The position numbers and the translations under genes are program-made. DNA of 64,000 nucleotides from contig NZ_JACIIU010000004.1 in the NCBI RefSeq assembly GCF_014205685.1, forward strand, positions 62,001 through 126,000. The letters are read 5' to 3'. This stretch comes from Paenochrobactrum gallinarii. Its GTDB lineage: Bacteria > Pseudomonadota > Alphaproteobacteria > Rhizobiales > Rhizobiaceae. Each line of letters begins with the position of its first letter. Within the stretch, counting starts at the first letter, position 1. This document shows, piece after piece, positions 43,418 through 52,823 of the stretch. The notes under the pieces are model-generated. The model was given only the letters and a program-made list of their open reading frames with translations. It was not told where the DNA came from and ran no database searches.

Positions 43418-46341
43418 CAGTTTGCCTCCTTAGCCGCAGGGCTCGCACCCGTATTCTTTTCCACACGATGGCGACGGATTGATTGGTGCGCCAATGCGAT
43501 CAGCACCAGCACTGTTGCCCCGACCACGAGTGTAAACACGCCAAGGTCAAACCCAAGCGCACTGGCAAGCGGCATTTTGCCGATATAAGGCAAATCCACA
43601 TATTGGAAATAAGAGGTCAGGAACGGATAACCGAACACCCACGCCCCTGCCCCTGTGGCAACGGCTGTCAGCAATCCAAGCCCGATCCATTTCAGCGGTA
43701 AAATACGCAAATGGTCTTCCACCCAGCGCGTTCCCGCTGCCAGATATTGCAGAATGAAGGCAATTGCCAAAGCGACACCGCCCGCGAAACCACCGCCCGG
43801 CGCATCATGCCCGCGCATAAACAAATGCACGGCAAACACAATGATAACCGGAAACAGCCACTGCATAATAACTGACGGCACCGCCAGATAATCATGCAAT
43901 GTATCGCCGCTATTGCGATCCGGTGACGCCTCGTCATAGGCATCCTGAATTTTCTGCTGCGGCGTTGAACCTGCACTGTCGGCTGCCGGACGGAAACGAC
44001 GCAGCAGCGCAAAAACAGCCAAGCCCACAATGCCGAGCACTGCAATTTCACCCAGCGTATCAAAACCGCGGAAATCAACCAAAATGACGTTAACGACGTT
44101 TTTGCCGCCGCCACCGGTATAGGCATTTTCAAGAAAATAATCGCCGATGCCTCTTTGTGCCGGACGCGTCATCACTGCATAAGCGATAATGGTCATGCCA
44201 ACACCGCCAATAGCGGCAATAATCACATCCCGATAACGACGCAGACGCGCACCAAACGGTACCGGAAACGGATCCGGATCTTCAAAGCGTTTTGGCAGCC
44301 AGCGTAAGCCGAGCAGAATAAGCACGGTGGTGACAATTTCCACAACCAGCTGCGTTACCGCCAGATCAGGCGCTGAGAACCAGACAAAGGTGATACAAGT
44401 GACAAGCCCTGCCCCGCCAAGCAAAATAAGAGCAGCCAAGCGGTGGAACTTCGCCAGATAAGCCGAACCAATGGCGCAGATGCCGCCAATAACCCACAAC
44501 AGCGCAAAGATCAGATCAACCGGCTGCGATCCCATTTGCCCTGCACCAATGCCGGCCTGGTAGATCGGCCAGGCAGCAGCCAGCATGGCAACCAGCACCA
44601 CAATGCGCAATTGCGTTTGCAAATGGCGGGAAATGAAACGGCTTTCAATGCTGCGCGCCCATTTCCATGAAACGGTGACCAGCACCCGCTCGAAAATACG
44701 TTGCGCTTTTAAATTACGCAATAATGGCGGCCCGCCCTCACTGGTTTCAAAATAGTTTTTCAGCAGTGCATAAAGCAAGAAACCGCCGATCATCGCGATG
44801 AAACTCATCAAGAGCGGCACATTGAAACCATGCCAGACGGACAGGCTATAATTCGGCGTTGCATCACCCAGCACCGACATCACCGCTGAATGCAAAAACG
44901 GTCCGATGGAAAGGCTGGGAATAATCCCTATCAACAGGCAGAGCACAACCAGAAACTCGATCGGAAAACGCATCCAATGCGGCGGCTCATGCGGCTCTTT
45001 TGGCAAGTCATGCGGCGGCGGTCCGAAAAATGCCGAATGGATAAACCGCACCGAATAAGCCACTGTGAAAACACCGGCAATGGTTGCAAGATATGGCGTT
45101 GCACGGTCAAACCATGAATCCATATGAGTTTCTACCGCTTCGGCAAAAAACATCTCTTTGGAGATAAAGCCGTTGAGCAGGGGCACACCCGCCATAGCGG
45201 CACTCGCCACCATCGCCAGTGTTGCAGTATAAGGCATCGCCCGGAACAAGCCGCTGAGCTTGCGCATATCGCGGGTGCCGGTTTCATGGTCGATAATACC
45301 AGCCGCCATGAAAAGCGAAGCCTTGAAAATCGCATGATTGACCATGTGGAAAATCGCGGCCACCGCAGCCAAAGGACTGCCAAGGCTCAAAAGCGCAGTG
45401 ATAAGCCCAAGATTGCTAATGGTCGAATAAGCCAGCAGGCCTTTTAGGTCTTGCTGGAACATTGCAAAGAAGCTGCCGACCACCAAAGTGGTCATACCCG
45501 CAAGGCCGACAATCCAGAACCATTCTTCCGTACCAGCCAGCACCGGCCAGAAACGCGCAAGTAAGAATACGCCCGCCTTTACCATAGTGGCGGAGTGCAG
45601 ATAAGCAGAAACCGGCGTTGGCGCAGCCATCGCATTGGGCAGCCAGAAATGGAACGGGAACTGCGCGCTTTTGGTGAAAGCGCCAAGCAGGATCAGCACA
45701 AGAGCCGGCACATAAAGCGGATGCGTACGCACGACATTGCCAGCCGCCAGCACGACATCCATATCATAACTGCCAGCCATATGCCCAAGCAGCAACACAC
45801 CGACAAGCAACGCAAACCCGCCAATACCCGTCACCGTCAAAGCCATACGAGCGCCATCACGGGCGCTGACATTATGGTACCAATAACCGATCAGCAGGAA
45901 TGAGAAAATACTGGTCAGTTCCCAGAACACCGCCAGCAAAATGATGTTGCCGGATAAAACCACACCCAGCATCGCACCCATAAAGGCCAAAAAGAACGAG
46001 AAAAAGCGCGGAACCGGGTCTTCCTGCGCCATGTAATAGCGCGCATAGACCACAACCAGAAAACCAATACCGGTGATGAGAACCGCAAAGAGCCAGGCGA
46101 AACCATCCATGCGCAAAGAAAGATTTAAGCCGTAATCCGGCAGCCATTCAATGCTGGCACGTAAAACCTGCCCATCAAAAACAAAAGGATAAAGACCGAG
46201 AGTCAGCAGAAATGCTGCAAGCGCAACGCCACCCGTAATCCATGTTGCCGAAGTGCGATCAACGAAACGGAAAAGCCCAATGATTAAACTTCCGGTAAAT
46301 GGAAGCAGGACAAGCAGGAATAACAGGCTGCCGTCCATCAT
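43417..46341 (-). CDS. mrpA: Mrp/Pha cation:proton antiporter subunits A and B, fused
   Basis: 974-residue membrane subunit. Residues 1 to about 800 are MrpA (NuoL-like; 'FWELTSIFSFLLIGYWYHN', 'ILLGAFTKSAQFPFHFWLPNAMAAPTPVSAYLHSATMVKAG' in pieces, then a C-terminal extension); residues from about 830 are an MrpB domain ('APGGGFAGGVALAIAFILQYLAAG'). This is the group 2 form first described as PhaAB of Sinorhizobium, where PhaAB-G drives pH adaptation and K+ or Na+ efflux. It is the first gene of the operon. Cations transported here are not determined by the sequence. Confidence 0.95.
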   Translation of the reverse strand: MMDGSLLFLLVLLPFTGSLIIGLFRFVDRTSATWITGGVALAAFLLTLGLYPFVFDGQVLRASIEWLPDYGLNLSLRMDGFAWLFAVLITGIGFLVVVYARYYMAQEDPVPRFFSFFLAFMGAMLGVVLSGNIILLAVFWELTSIFSFLLIGYWYHNVSARDGARMALTVTGIGGFALLVGVLLLGHMAGSYDMDVVLAAGNVVRTHPLYVPALVLILLGAFTKSAQFPFHFWLPNAMAAPTPVSAYLHSATMVKAGVFLLARFWPVLAGTEEWFWIVGLAGMTTLVVGSFFAMFQQDLKGLLAYSTISNLGLITALLSLGSPLAAVAAIFHMVNHAIFKASLFMAAGIIDHETGTRDMRKLSGLFRAMPYTATLAMVASAAMAGVPLLNGFISKEMFFAEAVETHMDSWFDRATPYLATIAGVFTVAYSVRFIHSAFFGPPPHDLPKEPHEPPHWMRFPIEFLVVLCLLIGIIPSLSIGPFLHSAVMSVLGDATPNYSLSVWHGFNVPLLMSFIAMIGGFLLYALLKNYFETSEGGPPLLRNLKAQRIFERVLVTVSWKWARSIESRFISRHLQTQLRIVVLVAMLAAAWPIYQAGIGAGQMGSQPVDLIFALLWVIGGICAIGSAYLAKFHRLAALILLGGAGLVTCITFVWFSAPDLAVTQLVVEIVTTVLILLGLRWLPKRFEDPDPFPVPFGARLRRYRDVIIAAIGGVGMTIIAYAVMTRPAQRGIGDYFLENAYTGGGGKNVVNVILVDFRGFDTLGEIAVLGIVGLAVFALLRRFRPAADSAGSTPQQKIQDAYDEASPDRNSGDTLHDYLAVPSVIMQWLFPVIIVFAVHLFMRGHDAPGGGFAGGVALAIAFILQYLAAGTRWVEDHLRILPLKWIGLGLLTAVATGAGAWVFGYPFLTSYFQYVDLPYIGKMPLASALGFDLGVFTLVVGATVLVLIALAHQSIRRHRVEKNTGASPAAKEAN

Positions 46342-46560
46342 TTCGCTCTACGCCTCCATATTTTCCGATCAGTTTACGCGTCAGGCAAAATCGGGGAATC
46401 AAAAAAACCGGTTGCGTATATTATGAAATGCGGAAGTGCTTTATGGCAAGCGCTTTCAATAGTTTAACGAAAATTCTTTATCTGGAAAGCCTGTTTGCGG
46501 CTCAATAATGCTCTGATTTTTTCAAATTTAGAATAGGCGGTAATTGCTTGATACTTAAAT

Positions 46561-46591
46561 TTGCGCCACCCTTGGCAACAATTGTTATAAT
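46561..46591 (+). promoter_or_regulatory. Possible promoter of the FAD oxidoreductase gene
   Basis: A -10 matching TATAAT is at 46586-46591, with TTGCGC at 46561-46566 as a weak -35 (spacing 19). A 10-bp palindrome, AACAATTGTT, is at 46577-46586 and overlaps it. The start ATG is at 46638, with GAGGAA upstream. Confidence 0.35.
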
Positions 46592-46637
46592 AACATCAAA
46601 GCACTGCGCTTAATCCCAGCTTGATCGAGGAATTATC

Positions 46638-47966
46638 ATGGGTCCCGTTATTGATCAAATCACCACCTCGCAGACCTTGCCACAAAAAACCGATGTGGCC
46701 ATTATCGGCGGCGGAATTATCGGGGTTAGCACGGCACTTTTTCTGGCAGAGCGCGGGATTCACGTGACCCTTTTCGAAAAAGGCATGCTCGCAGGTGAGC
46801 AATCAAGCCGCAACTGGGGCTGGTGCAGACAAAACGGGCGCGACAGCCGCGAATTACCGCTCATTCGTGAAAGCATGAAAATCTGGAACAGTCTGAACGC
46901 AAAAACCGGCCGTGAAACTGGTTTTCGCACCTCCGGAATTGTTTACACAACGCAGAGCAAAGAACAGATTGAAACCTATGAAAAATGGGTCAAAATTGCC
47001 CGTGAACATGGATTGGATTCTAAAATCCTGTCCGCCAGCGAAGCGATGGATGCAGCCCCCGGCCTGACCCAAAAACTAGCCGGCGGCCTGCAAACTCTGG
47101 GCGATGGCCGCGCTGAACCGCAAAAGGCCGTACCTGCTATGGCTGCAAAGGCCATGGAAGACGGCGCATATATTTTGGAAAACTGTGCCGTCAGAGGCAT
47201 TGAAACCACCAATGGCAAGGTCAGTGCCGTGGTGACAGAGCGCGGGGTCGTGGCCTGTCAGGCGGTCGTGATTGCTGGTGGCGTCTGGTCACGTTTGATT
47301 TGCAAAGGCTTAGGCCTGCGTTTGCCGCAACTTAAACTTCGCGGTTCAGTTTTTCGCACCCAACCGCTTGATGCAGGCATTGATCATGCCATTTATTACA
47401 ATGATTTCGGCATCCGTAAACGGTTGGATGGCGGTTATACAATCGCCTCCGAAGGTGGCGGCGTTGCCGATATTATTCCGGACAGTTTTGCGTTTTTCCG
47501 TGAATATCTGCCTTCACTGATGATGGAATGGCGCACGCTGCATCTGCGCTTTGGTGAGCGCTTTTTTGAAGAACTTATCCACTGGCGCAACAAACCGCTG
47601 GATCAGGTGTCGGTTTTTGAAAAAATCCGCACCATTGATCCGAGTCCGCATCACAGTGCCAATATGCAAGCTCTTGAGAAAGTCAAACAAGCCTTTCCAC
47701 AATTCAAAGACGCACGCATCGAGCAGGAATGGGCAGGGCTGATTGATACCATGCCGGATGTTATTCCGGTGATCTCGGAAGCTGCCAATGTGGAAGGCGT
47801 GACGATCGCTACCGGGTTTTCCGGTCATGGTTTCGGCATCGGGCCGGGAGCAGGGCATTTGATTGCTGATATGGTGACGGGCGCAACACCGATTGTTGAT
47901 CCGGCACCTTTCCGTTTTTCCAGATTTTCTGACGGCGGCAAGCTGATCATTGAAAAATGGGGCTGA
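46638..47966 (+). CDS. FAD-dependent oxidoreductase, DAO/DadA-like
   Basis: 442-residue flavoprotein of the D-amino-acid oxidase superfamily. The dinucleotide motif GGGIIG is at residues 24-29 in 'VAIIGGGIIGVSTALFLAERG', and a 'FSGHGFGIGPGAGHLIAD' segment near residue 396 closes the FAD site. 'SSRNWGWCRQNGRD' near residue 57 is typical of a subgroup of unassigned amino-acid oxidases/dehydrogenases. It would oxidise an amino-acid-like substrate to an imino or oxo product. There is no signal peptide. No partner gene is beside it; a cluster with dat or ddh is not seen, so the substrate is open. A terminator follows. Confidence 0.88.
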   Translation: MGPVIDQITTSQTLPQKTDVAIIGGGIIGVSTALFLAERGIHVTLFEKGMLAGEQSSRNWGWCRQNGRDSRELPLIRESMKIWNSLNAKTGRETGFRTSGIVYTTQSKEQIETYEKWVKIAREHGLDSKILSASEAMDAAPGLTQKLAGGLQTLGDGRAEPQKAVPAMAAKAMEDGAYILENCAVRGIETTNGKVSAVVTERGVVACQAVVIAGGVWSRLICKGLGLRLPQLKLRGSVFRTQPLDAGIDHAIYYNDFGIRKRLDGGYTIASEGGGVADIIPDSFAFFREYLPSLMMEWRTLHLRFGERFFEELIHWRNKPLDQVSVFEKIRTIDPSPHHSANMQALEKVKQAFPQFKDARIEQEWAGLIDTMPDVIPVISEAANVEGVTIATGFSGHGFGIGPGAGHLIADMVTGATPIVDPAPFRFSRFSDGGKLIIEKWG

Positions 47967-48004
47967 ACATCTGCAAAAGCAAATGATGATTTCAGACATA
48001 GTTT

Positions 48005-48039
48005 AAAGCCCCGTATGCAATTTTCATGCGGGGCTTTTT
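48005..48039 (+). terminator. Rho-independent terminator after the FAD oxidoreductase
   Basis: A 13-position stem (48005-48017 with 48025-48037, one wobble) and seven-base loop, ending in TTTTT. It faces the terminator of the minus-strand RNA below. Confidence 0.9.
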
Positions 48040-48080
48040 ATGTGCTTCAATCAGCAGCACACTGCTCAATAAGAATGCGC

Positions 48081-48210
48081 AAAAAATAACACCCGTCGCA
48101 GGGGAGGACTGCAACGGGTGTCTGATAGAAAGACCGGCTAATTGGGAGGAGGGAGACCGGTCTTAAACCACAGAAGACTTTAAGGGGAGGAGGAGGGGTC
48201 TTCTGTGATA
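48081..48210 (-). ncRNA. CcsR/'cuckoo'-like sRNA: three hairpins with CCUCC loops
   Basis: On the minus strand the order is: hairpin A (stem 48198-48207 with 48169-48178, 10 perfect bp, 19-base loop with CCCTCCTCCTCCCC), hairpin B (48157-48164 with 48130-48137, 8 bp, 19-base loop with CCCTCCTCCC), and hairpin C (48109-48121 with 48089-48101, 12 bp with one mismatch, loop TCCTCCC). Hairpin C runs into TTATTTTTT, so it is also a Rho-independent terminator. All three loops expose anti-Shine-Dalgarno-like CCUCC. This matches CcsR ('cuckoo') sRNAs of alphaproteobacteria, which follow a small DUF1127 gene and are stress induced, as here. The 5' end and any processing from the DUF1127 mRNA cannot be determined. 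Targets, mRNA or protein (PhyR-type anti-sigma regulation is not implied), are unknown. Confidence 0.8.
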
Positions 48211-48336
48211 TTAGTTTGAGCTGGTTTCGTATATTCTGCCGTATTGCTTACCTATACTACTTCACTGCCCGAATTCTTAGTCCACATGAACAGAACAACA
48301 TGAAGATACTAATGACCTTCAGCAGTAATTCTGTTG

Positions 48337-48483
48337 TTAGCGGGTTGCAGCCTTGCGTGCTACATAAGGAATATCTGAAGGCAGGATGCCCAGATCATTC
48401 AATTCGCGGGATGAAAGGCGGCTCAGTTCGTTTACAGTGTTACGGTAACGGCGCCAGTTGTTGTATGAGCGGATAAGGTTCAT
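48337..48483 (-). CDS. DUF1127 small protein upstream of the CCUCC-loop RNA
   Basis: A 48-residue, basic, amphipathic protein read on the minus strand: it starts 'MNLIRSYNNWRRYRNTVNEL' and contains the DUF1127 signature 'SRLSSRELNDLGILPSDI'. AGG lies eight to ten bases before the ATG. DUF1127 proteins are tiny, abundant in alphaproteobacteria and connected with stress, phosphate or sRNA regulation. The plus-strand open frame over the same bases is a shadow. Upstream is a short dyad CCCCTA/TAGGGG with a CCCCTATAT stretch that resembles a heat-shock-sigma -10. The RNA below starts about 130 bases after its stop. Confidence 0.9.
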   Translation of the reverse strand: MNLIRSYNNWRRYRNTVNELSRLSSRELNDLGILPSDIPYVARKAATR

Positions 48484-48522
48484 TTCTTTTCACCTAAGTA
48501 ATAAGTTGTTGTTCTCTCTTGC

Positions 48523-48538
48523 CCCCTACATATAGGGG
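48523..48538. promoter_or_regulatory. Dyad CCCCTA-CATA-TAGGGG, likely promoter element of DUF1127
   Basis: A perfect 6-4-6 dyad 40 bases upstream of the DUF1127 start. On the minus strand it reads CCCCTATATGTAGGGG, and CCCCTATAT resembles the heat-shock sigma (RpoH) -10 element. A matching -35 (CTTG) was not found at the expected distance. Confidence 0.4.
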
Positions 48539-48702
48539 AAAGCGCACGATATGTGCAGACACAAATTTGCATAGCTACCCTGCGCTAAAGGTCATCAAAA
48601 GCACCGCAAAGGCGCAGTTCTGCCTTCATAAGTTCACAATCATGTGTAGAATGGATCGAATGTTCGCGAGAGACTTTCAAAGATTAACGAAACCTTAATC
48701 GG

Positions 48703-48767
48703 CAAAATCACCTAAAAGTAATAATATTGATTTATACTTCAGTTACGCGCAACAAAATCACCTAAAA
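48703..48767. repeat. Two 15-bp direct repeats 50 bases apart
   Basis: CAAAATCACCTAAAA occurs at 48703-48717 and again, identically, at 48753-48767. The period of 50 bases is close to five helical turns, placing both copies on one face of the DNA. They lie before the hairpin at 48876. Confidence 0.7.
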
Positions 48768-48875
48768 ATCGATTTTTATTTAAAAAATGAACCGTATCCG
48801 TTTTTGCTGGATTCGCAACGCTTCTGCACATTGTATTTCGTTAAGCTATGCGTCGTATCGCAATTCGATCTAAAT

Positions 48876-48918
48876 ATAAAAGCGATGCATTTTAACATGC
48901 ATCGCTTTTATCATTTTT
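48876..48918 (+). terminator. Strong hairpin with T tract, possible terminator of a short transcript
   Basis: A perfect 15-bp stem, 48876-48890 with 48897-48911, loop TTTAAC, followed by CATTTTT. No recognised plus-strand gene ends here, so it may terminate a short RNA. On the minus strand it also follows putA at a distance of about 100 bases, but without a T tract. Confidence 0.6.
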
Positions 48919-49015
48919 AAGGCTTCTCAGGCTTGCAAAGCATAAAATAATGCCTTGCAAGCGTGAAAATTAATCAAAAGCAGGTTAAGCGACCCTTATT
49001 TAACCAAGAGGGCGG

Positions 49016-52000
49016 TCATCCGATCGCCATCAGGCTCGCATTTCCGCCAGCCGCAGTGGTGTTGATGGATGTGGATACTTCTTCCATCAGCCAATTGAGA
49101 CAATAACTGTCTGCATTCGTGCTCAGATCTTCACTGCTTGCAGCTTGCGTCAGCACCAGCGGGCCGGAAAGAGCGGCAATAGCCTGATTGGCGGCTCTGA
49201 TCTCACTCGCATCCCCTTCCACCAGCGCACCTGCATAGGGGCCGCTTTGTTTCCAGTCAGAGACAAAGCGAATACGTGCATGCAATGAGGCAGGCAGATC
49301 TTTTAAAGTGCTGCGCAATGGTGAAGCACCATCAAGCACCGCATCATTGCCTGTTGCAAGCACAGCCGTCAGCTGGCGATAGAGCCCTGTTTCCGTCTGT
49401 GGCAGCAATAAAATAGTGCCACGCGGATGCAGAGCATAAATATTACGCTCGCCTACAGGGCCCGGCAATTCAATGCTTAAACCCAATGCGGCAGCACCTG
49501 CCGTTTCACGAGCAGCAGCCGCAAGGCTGTTCATACCCTTGGAGCCAAGCCAGCGCGCAAACTCGGTTGCACCTGCATCCCGATGCACCGAAGCATATTG
49601 CGGCGGCACCGGCGCTTTTTGCAGCAAGCGGCCAAGATAAAGCGGCCCGCCTGCCTTTGGCCCCGTGCCGGACAATCCGCGCCCGCCAAAAGGCTGCACG
49701 CCTACAACCGCACCAATCACATTACGGTTGATATAGATATTGCCAACCCGAATACGCTCAGCCACATGCGCAATGGTTTCATCCAAGCGCGTATGCAAAC
49801 CAAATGTCAGACCATAGCCGGTGGCATTAATATCATCGATCAACCGATCCAGATCATCGCGCTTATAACGAATGACATGCAGCACTGGCCCGAAGACCTC
49901 ACGCTTCAATTCGCTTAAGCTACGCAGTTCAATAATAGTTGGGGCAACAAAAGTGCCTTTTGCCGTTTCTTCCGGCAGCGGCAATTGTTCCACAGCACGG
50001 CCTTGACCACGCATGGCTTCAATATGTGCGTTGATGATTGCCTTGGCTTCATCACTGATAACCGGCCCGATATCGGTTGCCAGACGATCTGTGCGCCCGA
50101 TCTGCAATTCCTGCAAAGCGCCTTTCAGCATGGTGAGGATGCGATCTGCCACATCTTCCTGCAAGCAAAGAACACGCAGAGCCGAGCAACGCTGACCGGC
50201 ACTGTCAAAAGCTGAGGCAATCACATCAGCCACCACCTGCTCAGCAAGCGCGGAAGAATCCACGATCATGGCATTCTGGCCGCCGGTTTCAGCAATCAGC
50301 GGAATAGGCTGGCCGTTTGGCAGTAAGCGTTTAGCCAGTTGCGCCTGAATAAGTCGGGCAACTTCCGTAGAACCGGTGAACATCACTGCTGCGGTTTCTT
50401 CTGCACCGACAAGACTTGCACCAATGCGGCCATCGCCCGGCACAAAGTGCAGGACATCCGCAGGTACACCAGCTTCATGCAGCAAACGGATAGCTTCTGC
50501 TGCAATCAAAGGGGTTTCTTCTGCTGGTTTTGCCAAGACGGCATTGCCTGCAACAAGGGCTGCAACAACCTGTCCGGTGAAAATCGCCAATGGGAAGTTC
50601 CACGGGCTGATGCAAACAACGGTGCCCAGAGATTGATGTGCGGCACCAATGGTGCGGCGTGCCTGATCGGCATAGTAACGCAAGAAATCAATCGCCTCAC
50701 GCACTTCAGCAATCGCATTTGGCAAAGACTTGCCCGCTTCGCGCACGATAAGGCCGAGAAGCACAGGCATTTCTTCCTGCATTTTATCTGCCGCACGATC
50801 CAGACAGGCCGCGCGTTCTGCTGCCGGTTTTGCAGCCCAATCTTTCACCGACTTGGCCGCCAATTGTACAGCCTTGGCTGCGTCCTCTTCACTGACTTCA
50901 AAAACAGTACCGATTTTATCGCTGTGATCACCCGGATTAAGCACATCACGGGGTGTTCCTTGCACAGACAATGAACCAAGTAATGGTTTAGCCTGCCAAT
51001 CCTGAGCGGCCGATTTCAGCAAATCTGCATGAAGCGCCACAAGTGTGTTCTCGTTAGACAGATCAAGACCGGCAGAGTTTTTACGAGCGCCCAAAATATC
51101 TTTCGGCAGTGAAATCTGATCGTGCAGAGCACCGATTTCACGCATTGAGCGCACAATAGCAGCCGGATCTTCAGTCAGTTCATCAATCGACACTGTTTTA
51201 TCGGCAATGCGGTTGACGAAAGAAGAGTTCGCACCATTTTCCAGCAAACGACGCACCAGATAGGCAAGCAATGTTTCGTGGGTACCGACAGGCGCATAAA
51301 TGCGGGCAGGGCGGTTCAAATTCTGTGTGCCCACCACTTCATCATATAGCGGCTCACCCATGCCATGCAGGCACTGGAACTCATAATCGCCGATTTTAAA
51401 GTCCTGACCGGCAAGATGATAGATCGTCGCCAAAGTCTGTGCATTATGGGTCGCAAATTGCGGGAAGATTACATCGCGTGCATTGAGCAGTTTTTGCGCA
51501 CAGGCAATATAAGAGACGTCGGTGTGGATTTTACGGGTATAAACCGGAAAATCTTCCAGACCATCCACCTGCGCACGTTTGATCTCGGCATCCCAATAAG
51601 CACCCTTAACCAGACGCACCATAATGCGGTGATTGGAGCGGCGCGCCAGATCAATGATGAAATCCAATACATAAGGGCAGCGCTTACCATAAGCCTGCAC
51701 CACAAAGCCGATACCTTCCCAGCCCTTGAGCTCTTCATCAAGGCAAAGGCTTTCTAGCAGATCGAGCGAGATTTCCAGACGGTCTGCTTCCTCGGCATCA
51801 ATATTGAGGCCGATATTGTAGGATTTGGCAATTGCGGCCAAAGCTTTCACTTTCGGCAGCAATTCGCCCATCACGCGTGTTGTTTGCGCGCGGGAATAGC
51901 GCGGATGCAAGGCAGACAGCTTGATGGAAATGCCAGGGCCTGCATAAATACCGCGTCCGGCAGAGGCTTTACCAATCGCGTGAATGGCATTTTCATAGTC

Positions 52001-52678
52001 TTTATAATAGCGCTCGGCATCTTGTGCGGTGGTCGCAGCCTCGCCCAGCATATCATAAGAATAGCCAAAGCCTTTTTGCTCCAGCACACGGGCGCGTTTT
52101 ACCGCTTCATCAATGGTTTCACCGGTGACGAATTGTTCACCCATCATCCGCATTGCCATATCAACGCCGCGGCGCACAACAGGCTCACCGCAACGCGCAA
52201 TAACGCGGGTGAGCGCTGCCGACAAACCGCGATCATTGACCGTGCCGGTCAGTTTACCGGTAACCACCAGTCCCCAAGTGGCCGCATTGACGAATAAAGA
52301 ACGCCCGCCACCAATATGGGATTTCCAGTCACCGGTCGCGATCTTGTCACGAATAAGCGCATCGCGCGTTGCTGTATCGGGAATACGCAGCAATGCCTCC
52401 GCCAGACACATCAGCGCCACACCTTCCTGACTGGAAAGCGAATATTCATGCACCAGACCTTCAACGCCGGTGCCTTTATGTTTGGCACGCAATGCGGTGA
52501 TAAGCTGTGTGGCGGTCGCGCGGATAGCTTTACGCTCAGCTTCCGGCAAAGTTGCCTTTTCAAGCAAATGGCAGACACATTCAGCTTCAGGGCGGCGCGT
52601 CGCATCAGTAATGGCCTGGCGCAGCGGCGATTGCGTTTTTAAAGCTGGATCAAAGCGAGAGAAAATATCGTTAGACAT
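49016..52678 (-). CDS. putA: Bifunctional proline dehydrogenase / glutamate-semialdehyde dehydrogenase PutA
   Basis: 1220 residues. The N-terminal third to half is the FAD-binding proline dehydrogenase barrel (about residues 190-480, 'GPGISIKLSALHPRYSRAQ', 'RVNIDAEEADRLEIS'-type stretch); the P5C dehydrogenase follows (about 570-1030) with the catalytic Cys near 830 in 'SAGQRCSALRVL'. A further C-terminal segment of about 180 residues completes the type B layout. It converts proline to glutamate with channelling of P5C. No N-terminal ribbon-helix-helix domain is seen, so autorepression is not expected; control is by the divergent Lrp-type gene. It is full length. Confidence 0.97.
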   Translation of the reverse strand: MSNDIFSRFDPALKTQSPLRQAITDATRRPEAECVCHLLEKATLPEAERKAIRATATQLITALRAKHKGTGVEGLVHEYSLSSQEGVALMCLAEALLRIPDTATRDALIRDKIATGDWKSHIGGGRSLFVNAATWGLVVTGKLTGTVNDRGLSAALTRVIARCGEPVVRRGVDMAMRMMGEQFVTGETIDEAVKRARVLEQKGFGYSYDMLGEAATTAQDAERYYKDYENAIHAIGKASAGRGIYAGPGISIKLSALHPRYSRAQTTRVMGELLPKVKALAAIAKSYNIGLNIDAEEADRLEISLDLLESLCLDEELKGWEGIGFVVQAYGKRCPYVLDFIIDLARRSNHRIMVRLVKGAYWDAEIKRAQVDGLEDFPVYTRKIHTDVSYIACAQKLLNARDVIFPQFATHNAQTLATIYHLAGQDFKIGDYEFQCLHGMGEPLYDEVVGTQNLNRPARIYAPVGTHETLLAYLVRRLLENGANSSFVNRIADKTVSIDELTEDPAAIVRSMREIGALHDQISLPKDILGARKNSAGLDLSNENTLVALHADLLKSAAQDWQAKPLLGSLSVQGTPRDVLNPGDHSDKIGTVFEVSEEDAAKAVQLAAKSVKDWAAKPAAERAACLDRAADKMQEEMPVLLGLIVREAGKSLPNAIAEVREAIDFLRYYADQARRTIGAAHQSLGTVVCISPWNFPLAIFTGQVVAALVAGNAVLAKPAEETPLIAAEAIRLLHEAGVPADVLHFVPGDGRIGASLVGAEETAAVMFTGSTEVARLIQAQLAKRLLPNGQPIPLIAETGGQNAMIVDSSALAEQVVADVIASAFDSAGQRCSALRVLCLQEDVADRILTMLKGALQELQIGRTDRLATDIGPVISDEAKAIINAHIEAMRGQGRAVEQLPLPEETAKGTFVAPTIIELRSLSELKREVFGPVLHVIRYKRDDLDRLIDDINATGYGLTFGLHTRLDETIAHVAERIRVGNIYINRNVIGAVVGVQPFGGRGLSGTGPKAGGPLYLGRLLQKAPVPPQYASVHRDAGATEFARWLGSKGMNSLAAAARETAGAAALGLSIELPGPVGERNIYALHPRGTILLLPQTETGLYRQLTAVLATGNDAVLDGASPLRSTLKDLPASLHARIRFVSDWKQSGPYAGALVEGDASEIRAANQAIAALSGPLVLTQAASSEDLSTNADSYCLNWLMEEVSTSINTTAAGGNASLMAIG

Positions 52679-52823
52679 AAGAGAAGAACCCTTGAGACTG
52701 GTAAGATATCAGACGCTGTCCGTTTTCAAAACGTGAACCCGCTTGTCTGTTTGTTGCAGAATATCATTCCCATAAGTTCCTTTCTCACCTATTATCGGCT
52801 ATATTTAGGCAAAATGAACTTAT

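Larger units (their letters stand above)
48484..49015. other. AT-rich intergenic region between DUF1127 and putA
   Basis: Apart from the dyad at 48523, the direct repeats at 48703, the palindrome AAAAATCGATTTTT at 48764-48777, and the hairpin at 48876, no gene is supported in these 532 bases. A 28-codon frame (48787-48873) has no ribosome site and is not called. Confidence 0.6.

Noticed and set aside
46758-46768. Another CACGTG core (TTCACGTGA) in the FAD oxidoreductase gene
   Set aside because: The flanks do not match parS (GGGA and CCC), and the codons are in a conserved part of the enzyme.
48216-48476. 86-codon plus-strand frame
   Set aside because: It lies antisense to the DUF1127 gene and has no homology or ribosome site.
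48787-48873. 28-codon plus-strand frame ending at the orphan hairpin
   Set aside because: No ribosome site and no recognisable family; the hairpin is reported instead.
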